A stretch of DNA of 64,000 nucleotides, taken from Emergomyces orientalis (Eukaryota > Ascomycota > Eurotiomycetes > Onygenales > Ajellomycetaceae). A model generated the notes under the pieces. The model saw only the letters and a program-made list of their open reading frames with translations. It searched no databases and was not told the DNA's origin. Shown here piece by piece: positions 1-11,519 of this stretch (position 1 is the first letter of the stretch; every line of letters starts with the position of its first letter). Location of the stretch: the NCBI GenBank assembly GCA_002110485.1, contig MOWL01000068.1:62001-126000 (forward strand), read 5' to 3'. The position numbers were made by a program, and so were the translations under genes.

Positions 1-1307
1 CCTGCTGCTCTCAATTGGGTCAAGTATACCAGAATGCCGGCCTTAAAAAAAACCCTGGGCTAGCTGGTCTCAACGTGGCTGTCTCCCGCAAGCCCATATC
101 CAGCAGAGATTGCCATGGCTATGGTCTATTTACACTTAATACTGTGAGCCCACCTCAGCCCGCCGCGGCATCCCTGCTGCCTTCGTCGTCGGAGGTATGA
201 CTTGCAGAATCAAGGGACTGAAGACGACGAAACCGCCCTGCTTTGGGACTCATTGTAAAAACATAGTGAGCCTTTATCCCTGGCTTCCTGTGCCTGATCC
301 AGCCGCGTGGAAACAGCTAGTTAGTTGGTCTCAAAGAAGGGGGAGAAAATATACACAAGAATATATATCCTCTCAAAGGGGTGCAAAGAGGACCAAACGA
401 ATGCTTCGACAGCAGACTCGACGAATATCAACACCCTCGTACCAGCCACAGAGATATATCATACGGTTGGTCAGTTAACCATCCTGCTGCTTCTGTCCAT
501 GTACGTATGTACCAATAAATAGATGCCCCTCACTGGATATCCGCTTGTGCCCCTATCGTGCAAATCAGCTCGTGGGACATCGCAGGCATTGGTCCGCCAT
601 TATTGCTCCATTCCTTTCTCCTTTTGTTGCGTTTTCTATTCCCTGTACTGTCCTCCATGGTGTCGAGCTTTAGATGTATCCCATAGGTTCATTTGCTGTC
701 TCTAAATAAATACCATCTCGTTCTGTCTTGCTTGCTGTCTCTACCCCCTAAGGCACCACAAGATTCATTTCAGCCGCGAGAGCTCTCAATTACTATTAAA
801 TCACCTCCTCGCCCTTCTCAACAAGGGACATCCATTCCCCGCTGTGGCTTCATTCTATATATGAAACGAAGCAACTGCCTGTTTATTTCTTCTTGCTTTA
901 TATTTCCCTCCTCCCCAATCTTCCAAAAGGAACATCCCAGCCGAGTGATTGCGATAATTTTCGACAGGGCTGAGGAATTTTCGAATCGTTCTTGAACCAG
1001 AGAAGATTTTGATCTAAAATTCTGAAACTGTTAGTCCCTGATTCCTCTCTTTTGGTTCTGCGCATCTTATGGGTTCTGTATTGGCCTACTCGACATAGCG
1101 ACTTTTCTCGTTCCCCTCTCTGTCAGGTCACCCGTCCTGTCCGCCACCAGGGCTCCTCATACAGCAAGGTGGTTTCTGGGACGCCGCTTCAGCTCCAATA
1201 TTGCGACTGGGCGTTTTTAGAATCCTCCTAATGATAGCGCGTTTACAGGAAGGAAGAGCCTGCTACTGTCGACCAACCACCCGCCCAATCGGTCGACCTA
1301 TCTCACG
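1..1307. other. Intergenic region / 5' leader of the zinc-finger gene
   Basis: I see no credible gene here; the short open frames have no recognisable similarity and no fungal splice pattern. The last several hundred bases are pyrimidine-rich and probably contain the promoter and 5' UTR of the gene starting at 1308. Confidence 0.5.
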
Positions 1308-2376
1308 ATGAGCCAGACGTATTCTCCTAGCGAAGAGCAGGACTACACATACAGCCCGAGCAGCCAATATGGGATTTCGCAGCCACCTCTGCATTCATAC
1401 TCGGCTCACCTTCTCTCTCCGTACAGCCAAACCTCCCCCGTTTCTTCCGAAGGCTCCCATCTAAGTCCCCACTACGCCACATCGCATTCAGTGTATGCTC
1501 AGGCGCAACAGCATTCTCCGCTAACTCATGGCTATCCGTATCCCACTCAGTATCTTGCCCAGTCAAGGTATCCTGCTACCCACAGGTACCTCTCCTTTCC
1601 AGACCCGCTTCGGGATGTCGAGATTGAAAGGCAAGAATCATGTAACGAGCACACGATGACATCTGAGCCGGTGCTCCCGCCCCTCGAAGGCTTTCCAGAT
1701 GTTGTCGAATTCGACCAACTTGTGGCCAGGTGATTATTTGTCTCCCTATTACCATAATCAGTCTAGAAACAACATTGCTGATTGGATATCTTCCCTGTTT
1801 CTAAGTTACGTCCAGGACCTATCGGTCAAAAAGCAAGATAAAGCTCTGATACATTCGAGAAGGGCGCGAAACATCAAAACAGTGCTCATAGACCCTAAAA
1901 ATACGGCTATAGAGTCAGCACAATTTCGGTACGGCTTTATTTATCCCTTTTCAAGATGACGCCGATGGCATATTTACCGCGGGGAACCCTCAATGTTCCC
2001 AGTTTTCCGGACGCTGACTTACTGTTCGTTCCAGATTTTGGGTCAAAAAGATGTTCAAACTCGAACCGAACGATGGCAGAACGCCCGAGGTATGCACTTC
2101 TTCCTCCTTGCAAAACTCTCTAAACATCTAGTTCCTCCTACTGATGAACATTCGAATATCAAATTCAGTCGAAACGGTTGATCTGTCACGAGGGGAAACC
2201 AGTTGCCATCCGGGAGAAATTGTTCAAAATTTTGACGAAGGCGCATCAGCAATGCCAGCACGGAGGACGAGACAAGACCTCAGCTCAGGTTCGAAGGATA
2301 TATTCTTGGTATGTCTACTGTGTGCGGAAGGGAGGTGGAAAAGAATCCCTAACTTGAAAAAATATGGAGGACATGC

Positions 2377-2408
<32 letters not shown>

Positions 2409-3034
2409 GGAGGAGGAGGAGGAGGAGGAGGTGGGGGAGGGGGAAGGGGAGGGGGAGGATGATGAGGATGAAAAGAGAATGAAGAATAATGAAGAACCGG
2501 ATGAGAAGAAATTGAGAGGAGTAAACTAACCATAAAAAATCCATCAAACGAACAAACAGGGTCCCCAAAGAGTTAATCTCCCGCTTCGTCAAAATCTGCC
2601 CAACCTGCCAGGTCCGCCGGGGCGGCTCACGTCTAACCCCTCCAAACTCCCGCAGGGGCTCACCGAAACTAACGACCACTTTACCAAATCCTCAACTCCT
2701 TTCCCCACCGGGCTCCCGACGCGACTCTGTGATCAGCCGACCCGGTGCAGCAAACGGAAGATCACAGAACGAATATTCCCATCACATCCAAGGTTCTGGC
2801 TGGGGCCATAGTCGGAGCCACAGCCATAGCCACGGTGGCCATCATCACCTCCATCACAGCCAGTACCAACACCATGTCAACCCGTTAGCTCCAACTGGTA
2901 TGGGGACGCTGCCCAGATCCATTTCCGGCGTCATAGACAGTATGCCAGGTGGAGGGATGCATATGGCTTCTAGCCATCTGGATTACCATACTTCGTACGA
3001 AGAGGCCCATGGGATTCCGGATTCGCAATATTGA
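1308..3034 (+). CDS. Protein with integrase-type HHCC zinc-binding domain, 5 exons, 404 aa
   Basis: Proposed exons are 1308-1729, 1806-1928, 2035-2089, 2169-2308 and 2560-3034; all introns are GT-AG and phases agree, giving 1215 nt. The N-terminus (about residues 1-110) is Tyr/Ser/Pro/Gln-rich and looks disordered. A folded core spans about 115-275 and holds a retroviral-integrase-style zinc finger: H226, H231, C260 and C263 (H-x4-H, then C-x2-C). The C-terminus has Ser/Pro/Arg stretches and a His-rich tract (SHSHSHGGHHHLHH) near residue 330. There is no integrase catalytic core, so this looks like a host gene using a transposon-type zinc finger, perhaps in DNA binding; that role is inference. 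The last intron (2309-2559) carries ATG/ATR and GAG microsatellites. I recognise the domain but not a named gene. The next gene (ERD2) is convergent. Confidence 0.8.
2378..2475 (+). repeat. Trinucleotide microsatellite inside an intron
   Basis: About ten ATG triplets are followed by AGG/GAG-type purine repeats. The tract lies wholly inside intron 4 (2309-2559) of the preceding gene. Long minus-strand and plus-strand open frames across it (poly-Ile, poly-Pro, poly-His, poly-Met) are artefacts of the repeat. Confidence 0.9.
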
Positions 3035-4394
3035 CAGAAAAATAACTTTATTGGGCCGCCGGTCCCCCGATGTACGTGAGATAAGGGCACGTTACAGGAT
3101 ATCATTGGGAGTAGCATATTTAGTTTTATCGTCGTCAGCATATGGTAATCGGTATTGATATTGGGGGTTTTGTACTCTGGCATTTTGGCATGGTATGGGT
3201 ATGGGTATAGTAGTTGGTGTTTTCTTTCTTTCCATTATTTCATTTATTCTCTTACTTTTCTCCAATATTTTTATTATATGTTCAAGGTCTTTTTTCCTTC
3301 TCTGTTGACTCTGGGGATCAGGATTTTTAAGATACAAAAACTAAAAAGGGGGAAATCCAAAACCCTTTCATATTCCTATCAAATAAAACTTTCTCTCTCT
3401 CCTAGTTGTCTGATTATGAATTTCATAGGTAATACATGTCATGGATGGCATTGGAAAAGAAATTAAGAAAGGGGCAAGTTGAACTTGCAAGCAGGTCTGA
3501 ATAGGTTCGGATAACGTATCAAAGGTGAAAAAGGTTTATTTTCTCTATAACTATTCCATTTCCTTTCTTCTCTATTTAACTGTTAATTCCCTAGATTCTA
3601 TCTTATATTTCAGATTGTCGCTAGTCTGTCTTCTCTGCTTTTTTACTTTAGTTAGAGCTAGCTATATTTTCTAGCTGTCATTTGCCACCCCCTTTATCTG
3701 TGCCATTTTTTTCTCGGTGCATGTATGGAGGAAGTTCTTTCTGCTATCAACAACCCAAGAATGCAGCACATAGCAGCTAAAAATAAAATTGTATGGCACT
3801 GACAAGGAGATTTGTTCATTCTGTCAGGAATGGGATTAAAAGCATTTCTTAGCCATGACGATAAATATATTCCTGTCCGGAGAAAACCACAAGTTTTGAA
3901 AACGAAAAAGCTCTGGCCCCTAAAAAAATATCTTTCTCTGGTGATTATTCAAATGCAGCAATAGCACAACGTAATATCATCAAATAAACCCATCGTCATT
4001 GACATTAAATTAAAAATAAATAACAAAATTCAGAGTGGGTTTCTCCTCTTAACAAAACAATGAAAACAAAGAAGACGTAAAAGAAAAGAAAAGAAGAAAA
4101 GAGAAATATATATATAAAAAATGAAAAAGGGACAAGAGTTTCCGAGATCATACAAAAGGGAAAAGAAAATCGAATAGAAGAAAAAATATATGAATATAAA
4201 AAATAACATTGGCTGCTGTGATAGTACAAGTTGTATAGCTGGACTGTCCCCTCCTTCTTTCTTCCATCACACTCTTAGCAATGGTGGCGCGCCCTTATTT
4301 TTGTGAACCAGCTTGTTACTCATTTGTTTGATACGTTATTAATAGTCTCAGGCACCCCGAACAGTATGTCACATGGCTCAAGAACTCCTGGTTT
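3035..4394. other. Intergenic region between convergent genes
   Basis: This AT-rich stretch lies between the stop of the zinc-finger gene and the stop of ERD2, so it should hold both 3' UTRs. I see no gene, RNA or repeat in it. Confidence 0.5.
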
Positions 4395-5568
4395 TTATAC
4401 TGGTAGCGTAAACTTCTTGCCCTTTAGAACCCTACACAAAGGAAAAGAAAACTAGTCAGCATAAGCTCAAACAAAAATAGGCTCAGCCAAAACAGGAACT
4501 GAACCTGGAATTATATAGGCAAGCAATAAGGGAAGGAAAAACGAACTTGGTATAGTAAATCCAGAAAAAGTCAGAGTAGAGAATAGTCTGGAGGACACCA
4601 GCGATCACGGAAATGGGTTCGAAGAAGCCGTCTGCGAAATATCGATATATCCAGTTAGGAATGTATAGCGCCCGGTAAATGCCCAGAGCGAAGAGATAAT
4701 GCGTCGTGATCGTGTCCGCTTCCCCGGTACGCTGTAGCATAAAGAGCTGTGGGAGAATAGCTACGGATTCGAGCCAGATTGAGAATGCCCAGAGGATCTA
4801 AAACGACGGGGGGGTTAATTAGCAAAGAAAAGCCGGTATAGATGCACATGGCGCGTATAGATTGGTGACTGTTCCGTGCGATTAGCATACCTCTGCGAAT
4901 TCATATTTTGGCGGAAATAGAATGCCGAGGACAGCGCTTGCGCCTAGCAAATATTGCACTTTAAAGGTATCAATGTTTGGGTCATGTGTGGGTTTGTAGT
5001 CGTTAACCATAAGATATATCGTATACGCTGAGGAGGTGATGAATAGGAGTTTAAAGATCGTATTGTAGGCGGAATCAGTAAAGGTCCAAAGCAGATCTAT
5101 TTTGAATGAGAAAAAAACATTAATAATGAATAACCGGCGCTTGCTGTTCGACATTGGCCTCGTGGGGATTGAGCAGTATAGAACAAAGCATACCTAAGTA
5201 TCGTGTGATATAGACGAAGAAATATAATGCTTGCGATTTAAATGATAATCCAGAGCAGCTCTGACCTACATGTTAGCTGCAGCAATGGAAGTGATAGTAG
5301 CGGATTTGCCGTAGATCTCGCGAGGGGGGAGGGAGAGGTATGCGTACGCTGGATGATTTCATTTTTTGCAAAAGGATCAATATGGAGATCAGATGGGAGA
5401 AATCCGCTGCAAAATACAAAATGTAGGGGGTCAGCCATATGGGAATTCATTTTATATTCGGAGCAACTGCGGCACGCAATTTTGGACAAAGGGTCTTTTT
5501 TTTTATTAAAAAAAGGATTTGCGAGCGAAATATGACAGGCGCATACCTAATAGCCTGAAGATATTCAT
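4395..5568 (-). CDS. ERD2: ER lumen protein-retaining (HDEL/KDEL) receptor, 6 exons, 213 aa
   Basis: Exons on the minus strand are 5568-5547, 5406-5348, 5260-5194, 5096-4891, 4797-4547 and 4431-4395; summed length is 642 nt and every junction keeps phase. The protein is the seven-helix Golgi receptor that returns HDEL/KDEL-tagged ER proteins through COPI vesicles. Diagnostic stretches are the start [32 protein letters not shown], the late-helix segment [19 protein letters not shown], then [23 protein letters not shown] and the lysine-containing tail [11 protein letters not shown]. Length matches the family (about 212 aa). Exon 1 has only 22 coding bases and the fifth intron uses a GTTCGT donor, so automatic callers may miss both ends. 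Confidence 0.95.
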
Positions 5569-6372
5569 GTTGGCGGTAAGAGATAGCGATGGTTCCGGAG
5601 CTAATGTTATGATCGGACTGTACAGGGGAAATTGACGGCGAAGCTTCTATTAAAAAAAGAAGTTCACGACGCGATGGAAAGGGGGCACCGAGATAAAGGA
5701 GGCTCTGGATTCTCTAAATTCTCTGGCGGAAAGATAGAAACAGAGAGCGCCATGAAACAGGGCATCCGAGGGCGCAGAGGAGGTTTGATGGAGCAGAGAG
5801 CGCGGTTTTAAGGACCTTGAATTGTTGACACGAAGCCTCTAAATCGCAGTGATGTTTGGCTGCATTCAGTGGTGATTGAAGTTGGTTGAGCTTGGGTGCG
5901 CTAGGCCGGATTTTCTTTGCTCCGATGCTGATATAATAGTTATGTAAGCCAGACACAGCGCAGTGTTATCAGGAATCTATAGGGTTTTATATAGACTGGG
6001 ACATTGTGGAATGCATGTAGATGCTTGGTGCGTCTTACAGTTATTCCTGATTTTGGTGGTATGGTTGTGCTGAAGGAACCCGTTGCTCAACCCTTGAAAC
6101 AAAGGTCAAAGCATCTAGAAATAGAGTCATAGTTGATACAATAATATCCATTATTTCCCTACTACTAACTAAATACCTTGGCACCTTGACAGACCGCGAT
6201 ATCATAAAATACTAAGAAAAAAGCATGTCGCCTGCAGAACAAGACTCCAATTTGATCCGGTACATCTTCTTCGGTAACAAACACCCTTGTAACAACAAAA
6301 AAAGGCCAATTCAAAAATTCAAAATCAAAAAAGAATACACGAGTCAGAAGAGCATTAATCATATTAGAAGGT
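5569..6372. other. ERD2 promoter and 3' region of the next gene
   Basis: No gene recognised. The region lies upstream of the ERD2 start (minus strand) and downstream of the Arg/Ser-rich gene's stop, so it should contain the ERD2 5' UTR and promoter. Confidence 0.4.
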
Positions 6373-8158
6373 TCAAAAAGCAGACCCGCCCAGCCCATCA
6401 CCCTCTGTCATTCGTTGTAAATGACCCTCAGCAAGTTCACTCCTCAGTGCACCAGTGGAACTCTCCCTACTAAGCTTCTCCCATTCCCTCAGTCCCGCCC
6501 GCTTTGCCTTTTGCTTTTCTTCAATCTGCTCTAGGAGCTTCTCTTTATCGACTTCGAGCTGTGCGAGGCGCTTTTCGCGGCTAGGATCCAATCCGGATGG
6601 CAGCAGTTTCCCACCAGGTACTATTGGAGGTACTCCCGAGAGATAATTGGTGGAACGTTGAGGACGGGGATGAGAATAGGGAGTGGACGAGCTACTACTA
6701 TGTCGAAACGGGGGCGGGCGATGAGAATCATAATTCGAGCCTGCACGGGGTCCAGTAGGGGGTTTATGATGCATCGGTGGGGAGTTGTGTCGAGCTGGTC
6801 CTGGCCATGATCCCTCACGGCAATTGGCCCCGTCCCTAGCAGAGCTGGGGGGAGGGCCGCCTCTAGGACGAGTTGGTGCTGAAAGTAACGACATGTTAGT
6901 CCCACGAGCCTGAGGGCCGGTTGGCGGTTGGGCAGTTGAGGGAGCCGACGGCGGCGTTACGGATTGTGGCTTATTGAAAGCTTGGGGTTGGCTGGGGATC
7001 CTTGACGCTTGTGTACCATTCTGATGCCCGGGCGAAGAGGGGCCCGAGGGGCCAGAGGGGCCTCGTGGTCTTGAATTTTGCCATTGATTTTCACCCCGTT
7101 CGTTGTCACCGCCGCCAGGACTCGGCCTGAAAAGTTTCTCTGGGAGTCTTGGCGAATGCCCACGCCTACCCGGCCCTTTAGGAGGAGAGACTGGCCTACC
7201 AGTAGGGCCCCGTGGCGGCTCTACTTGTCGTGGTGGCGGCGACCTGATGGGATAGGAGGGTGATGGTACAGAAGGCCGAGCATCATATTGCGTTCGAAGA
7301 GGTAAATTGGCGGGAGAACGTGCCACTGGCCCAGGACGTGGCATATTCATTCTGTCGTTTGGTTGTAACGGTGGGGATGATCTTCGCGACGTAGTTGTTG
7401 AAACTTGACCAGAGTTGTGGCCGGACGGGGCTACCGGAGGAGAGGGTGATCTACGTCGCCATGACCGCTCACCAGGAACTTCACGCCGCGGTTCGCGCCG
7501 TTCCAGGCTGCGCGAACGAGCACGTGGAGGGCCCCAGGCATATTCGGGGGGTGGTGGGGACCAGGGTCGTTCGTATCTGGGTCGCGCAGGAGGAGAAGCG
7601 ACTCGCTCTCTTTTTGGAGAACGAGGGTGGTAACTGTTGAGAGGCGAAGGATCTTGAGTTCGTTTCAGAGGAAGCGGACTCCGTTCCCTTGTAAATCGGG
7701 GCGGGGTTCGAGAGCGCCGGAGTCTTGGGGGGCTCCGTCGGATATCGCGACCAGGTGACGGTCTCCTGCTTCTGGGATTGTAGCTAGAAACCGGGTCTCT
7801 ACCCCGAAAAAGCGGGCTCCTTGAGCGGCGCCGGAACGCACCTGGTGATCGACTGCGAGGTCTTCCACGATCAGGAGCCCAGGTATCAGCTGCGGGTCTC
7901 AAAGGAGAGCGAGCCCTTGGCGGAGGCGATCGAGCGTAGCGGATATCTCCACGAGGAGAAGGTCGACCGCTTCGATCTGAAGGGCGGTAGCTTTCTCCAA
8001 AACGACGGCCGTCATCATATCTAAGACCGCAAAATCCACAAGCATTAGCCGGGCTGCTATAATATGCGGGGACTGGCTCAAGGGGTAGATATTAATCCAC
8101 TGCCTCAAATATAAAAGTGAAAAGAGTTCCCGAACCTTCTATCTCGGTCGCGATCCAT
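6373..8158 (-). CDS. Arg/Ser/Pro-rich disordered protein with C-terminal coiled coil, 2 exons, 556 aa
   Basis: Exon 1 is 8158-8136 (MDRDRDR) and exon 2 is 8020-6373; the split codon AG/A gives Arg. The continuous frame downstream has its first Met only at 7902, but spliced translation adds an Arg/Tyr/Asp-rich N-terminus (YDDGRRFGESYRPSDRSG) of the same character, which is why I chose the upstream start. Residues about 1-280 are dense in RS, SP and RSPP motifs; the middle is Pro/Gly/Ser/Gln-rich. Near residues 475-525 a charged helix (AQLEVDKEKLLEQIEEKQKA) predicts a coiled coil. The composition resembles SR-type splicing or matrix proteins, and the neighbour is a splicing factor, but no RRM or other domain is visible. 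Function unknown; nuclear location is inferred. Confidence 0.75.
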
Positions 8159-8675
8159 GATAATGTTTGTGTAAAAGAGTGTTCTAATTCGATCTAAGAA
8201 TGGTAGGAGGACATGGGGGAAAAAACGGATGTGGCGATCAACTCATAACTCGACCGTATTAAATGTTAATAGAAAGCTATCGTTGGGCTACAACGTAGCA
8301 ATGTATTGTGTAAACTGACCCGATACTTCATGTTCCACCCTGCTTGACTCGGTTATGCCCTGAAATTGTCCTGCGCGTGTTCTGCTGAGGTTCAAAGAAA
8401 GAATGCGCCGCAAGAGAAATTAATTTAAATTTCGGGTGGTCTGGTCACGTGACATGGTTCTCTCTCTCCCCGTTTGATGGGGGAGTGGAAGAACGAAGAA
8501 TCAGCCGGTTATCAGATAGAAGCAAGTTGGGATCTTTTTTGGTTCGATAATGATTATTACATTTAAAAACAACAAAAACCCAGATATTGCTACAAAGGAT
8601 TTTCCCATGCCTCTCAGACCCAATTTATAACTCCTGACTCCCATATATGTTTGCTGCATGTAGTTAACTGAGATA
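8159..8675. other. Intergenic promoter region
   Basis: Lies between the start of the Arg/Ser-rich gene and the stop of CUS1, both on the minus strand. Apart from the TCACGTGA site at 8445 I see nothing recognisable. Confidence 0.4.
8445..8452. promoter_or_regulatory. TCACGTGA palindrome (E-box)
   Basis: Perfect 8-bp palindrome with a CACGTG core, about 290 bp upstream of the Arg/Ser-rich gene's start at 8158. The same 8-mer occurs upstream of CUS1 and of the ABHD11-like gene. CACGTG is the known core bound by bHLH factors such as Cbf1 and Ino2/4 types. Confidence 0.45.
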
Positions 8676-10445
8676 TTACCGCTTGGTCCGTCGCTCCTCA
8701 TCCTTCTTTAATCGCTTCCGGCTCTCGCTAGCAATCATATCACTCAGGTCCTCCTGAAATTCCCAACTAGGATTGTTTTCCTGTTTTCTCTGTGCTTCAT
8801 ACAGATTCTTCAAGCTATCTTTATTTATTCCATCGTGGGTATGCAACGCGTCAGGGTCGACAGATACGTCCACGTCTCCAGGTTTCTTTCTTTTCCGACT
8901 CTGATCTTCTGCGCCTAGGACCGGAAGATTACTCTGTGCGGCTTTGATATCATAAGCCCGATCGCCACCGAAAAAGCCCTGAACTTGCGTTTGATGCTCT
9001 GGGATGACCTGGTATGCAGATCTCGGATGCGTAGACTCCTCAGTTTCTGTTCCGCGATGATGCTTTCGGACGTCGAATTCGCCCACGACGCTCTCTGCAC
9101 CTCCGAATTCGGATGGGACAGTGGAAACCATCCCACTTGGAGTCTCCAACCCACTCGGGGTCTGCAACCCAGTTCCACCTTCTTCATCTTCCTCCTCTTC
9201 CTCCTCTTCTTCACTTTCCTCTTCCTCAGATTCCTCTTCTGGAGGTTGTAATTCTCCCCAAAGTTCTTTCTCAACTGGTTCCCCTTGTTGTACATTTTGC
9301 TGCGTTTGCAGTACACCGAAAATATCACCTCCGTACAATGGCCGGTTGTGTTCATCAACGGGAGGTTTACCATATCCGCCAGGGTGGTACCCCCACATGG
9401 CGCCGGGTGGAGGTGGAGCGTTTAGGCCCGGAATTTTGAGTGCAGGGTATGACGGGGGAGGCCCAAACCGCTGTTGGTTTATAAGCCATGGAGGAGGTGC
9501 GCCGGGGGGGATATTGAGGGCGTCTTTCAACTCATCACTCAGTTCACCGGGTCGGAGATGTCGTAGATTAGTTTCATACTCTTTGCCTTCATAGTAGACC
9601 TCCCCATATCGAGTCAGTTCGGGTTTGGTTTGGAATCGGAAAAACGCCTCGTAGAGCTTCTGGTAATCAATATCCAACTTCCCCATCTTAGGCTGTACAC
9701 GTTCGCGCTGTTTTTGTTTGAGAGTTGCTTGATCTTGTTTCTCCAAAGCAGCATCTCGCATTTCAGCGATGCCAGTTTCTTGTATGAATTTTGGCAAGGC
9801 AAATGGCGGTTTCTCTACGCCTCTCTTTGAAGACAAATATTCTCGTTTCAGTGACCAGTGGGTTGGTACAGGAACGACGTTTCGATATGCTTTGATATGT
9901 ACGAGCAGACGTGGATCTGATGCTGAAGTATCAGTCCATTCCACTGTTTCCGGTTTTCGAACCAATGCTTTCAGCTCTGCAACAGACAGCTTGTTCATTT
10001 CCTTTCGCTTCTTCTTCGATATCTTGGGGCCCGAGGTTTCCTCTTCCTCATCCGGGATCTCATCATCGTCATCGAAGTAGACCTCGGGTTTGTCTATTTC
10101 CTTGGATGCAGACTCTTCATTTTCGCGCTTCTCGAACTTGCCGATGACGTCTCTATACATTTCAAATAATGGGTCGACGGAATCGTAGAGGTTCTCGGGG
10201 TCGCTCGCATCGTCATTGCGCTCCGGCGCAGCCTCTGATAGAATCCCATCCTGCTTATCCTTCGTCTCAACAACGTCCGGGTCGGCTTGAGGCGCAGGAG
10301 TATTCTGACTAGATTTCACCTGCGACGAAATCAGCAGACGGATATATTTGGAAAATACCAACTGGCCACATACCTCATTCTTTTTCGCTTTGCGTTTAGC
10401 TCTCTTCAGTTGATTCTTGGTCGGTTTCGTAGTTGCGGCAGGCAT
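8676..10445 (-). CDS. CUS1: Splicing factor 3B subunit 2 (SF3b145/Cus1), 2 exons
   Basis: This U2 snRNP protein binds SF3b49 and helps anchor U2 at the branch site. It starts at 10445 (MPAATTKPTKNQLKRAKRK, the basic N-terminus of the family). Diagnostic parts are the DUF382-type core (VPVPTHWSLKREYLSSKRG, KPPFALPKFIQETGI, KLDIDYQKLYEAFFRFQTKP) followed by the proline-rich PSP domain (LRHLRPGELSDELKDAL, PPPWLINQQRFGPPPSYP, IPGLNAPPPPGAMWGYHPGG). An acidic Glu/Ser run follows and the C-terminus is basic (SESRKRLKKDEERRTKR). A 54-nt intron with good GT-AG ends lies at 10320-10373; because 54 is divisible by 3 and has no stop, the open frame runs through it (589 aa retained, 571 aa spliced). Known family members lack such an insert, so splicing is expected. 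Confidence 0.95.
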   Translation of the reverse strand: MPAATTKPTKNQLKRAKRKAKKNEVCGQLVFSKYIRLLISSQVKSSQNTPAPQADPDVVETKDKQDGILSEAAPERNDDASDPENLYDSVDPLFEMYRDVIGKFEKRENEESASKEIDKPEVYFDDDDEIPDEEEETSGPKISKKKRKEMNKLSVAELKALVRKPETVEWTDTSASDPRLLVHIKAYRNVVPVPTHWSLKREYLSSKRGVEKPPFALPKFIQETGIAEMRDAALEKQDQATLKQKQRERVQPKMGKLDIDYQKLYEAFFRFQTKPELTRYGEVYYEGKEYETNLRHLRPGELSDELKDALNIPPGAPPPWLINQQRFGPPPSYPALKIPGLNAPPPPGAMWGYHPGGYGKPPVDEHNRPLYGGDIFGVLQTQQNVQQGEPVEKELWGELQPPEEESEEEESEEEEEEEEDEEGGTGLQTPSGLETPSGMVSTVPSEFGGAESVVGEFDVRKHHRGTETEESTHPRSAYQVIPEHQTQVQGFFGGDRAYDIKAAQSNLPVLGAEDQSRKRKKPGDVDVSVDPDALHTHDGINKDSLKNLYEAQRKQENNPSWEFQEDLSDMIASESRKRLKKDEERRTKR

Positions 10446-11011
10446 GTTGGAGAATTACGGTAGATATGATCGGACTCTCCCTTTGGCCCTTCAGCTCAGT
10501 CGCTCAAACTTAAAAGGTAAGCAAAGCGCATATATAAACTAACACTAGTTTATACTAAGCGATGTTAGTATTTGGGAGTAGATTGTAGGGAAATGACAAG
10601 AAGGATGCGCGTCGGACCATTTGTTAGGTGTTTGGAGGTGAGAGGCAAAAGCTCATCAATGTTCGTGATCACGTGACTTGACTGGCACCAGATTGAAAGT
10701 GCTACAGAAAAGTCAAAGCAGGTTTACTTGGAAAGTATGAAAATAACAAGAGTCGATAATCGGCATAGATAATGGTTAAAGAAACATTTGCTGGAGATGT
10801 CATGAAAACTTCAGTCGGATTTATGAATGCTAACCCTTTTAAAATACAATTGCTTCAACAAAACCAAAACACTCCTGCTAACCACCCAAATGTAAAAAGC
10901 CTGTGGTAGAATGCCCAGAAAGAAACCATGGTGATCCCCATATAACAGAATGAATGATCCACCGAAATAATTGAGTTTAGTATAAAGTACAGATAAATGT
11001 AGGAAGTCCAA
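10446..11011. other. Intergenic promoter region of CUS1
   Basis: Between the CUS1 start and the mS33 stop, both minus strand. It contains the TCACGTGA site; no gene is seen. Confidence 0.4.
10669..10676. promoter_or_regulatory. TCACGTGA palindrome upstream of CUS1
   Basis: Perfect CACGTG-core palindrome about 225 bp upstream of the CUS1 start codon. It is one of three identical 8-mers found in promoters in the first 14 kb. Confidence 0.45.
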
Positions 11012-11519
11012 CTATCTCCTCTTGGCGGATCTCGACTCTAAATGAAGGAGAGCAAGTCAGTCAACCGCGCAGCACTTATGCTGGATATGTGAAGCCTTCT
11101 TACCTGCTGCAGTGCGTCTCTTCTTGGGGTTTCCTTTCCCACGGCTTTGAAGTCTGCGATTTGGTGTCAGTTACCAATAATGTCCGCATTATGCAGAAAT
11201 ACCGCTCAACGTACTTTTCTATGACACCCAGGCGTTTCCCTTCCGGATAGTCCACAAACCGGAGCCCAAGAGCATCGTAAGCCTCCTCCAGTTCCTTCAG
11301 TGTGCCTATTCTTTGCGGGTAATATGCCGCCAGTGCTGGCCCTCGCAATCGTTGGCGTAAAACTTTATTCCCAAGTCGTTGTTGCTCGGGGTTGTAGGTG
11401 TGGGAGAAGATGCGACATTGGGCCTTTGGGAATCCAAGGTTAACAAGAGTATCAATGGCAGCGGAGGGAGCAAGACCAACCTTAACGAGGTCTAGAATCC
11501 TAGAGCGAGGAACAGACAT
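11012..11519 (-). CDS. RSM27: Mitochondrial small-subunit ribosomal protein mS33 (RSM27), 3 exons, 126 aa
   Basis: Exons on the minus strand are 11519-11215, 11153-11104 and 11037-11012 (381 nt, phases agree). The protein belongs to the mitoribosomal small-subunit family mS33/Rsm27: start MSVPRSRILDLVKVG, the hallmark CRIFSHTYNPEQQRLGNKVL followed by RQRLRGPALAAYYP, and the basic tail RGKGNPKKRRTAAESRSAKR reached only after splicing. The unspliced frame ends differently (139 aa with a Cys/Thr-rich end) and would lose the conserved lysine-rich tail. Relative to short homologues, an insert sits between LDLVKVG and CRIF (residues about 15-33). It is imported into the mitochondrial matrix. Confidence 0.92.

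Noticed and set aside
2224..2679. Minus-strand ORF with poly-Ile/poly-Leu and overlapping poly-Pro/poly-His ORF
   Set aside because: They are translations of the intron microsatellite and antisense exon sequence.
8985..9594. Plus-strand Ser-rich ORFs within CUS1
   Set aside because: They are antisense shadows of the Glu/Ser-rich region of CUS1, whose protein identity is clear.
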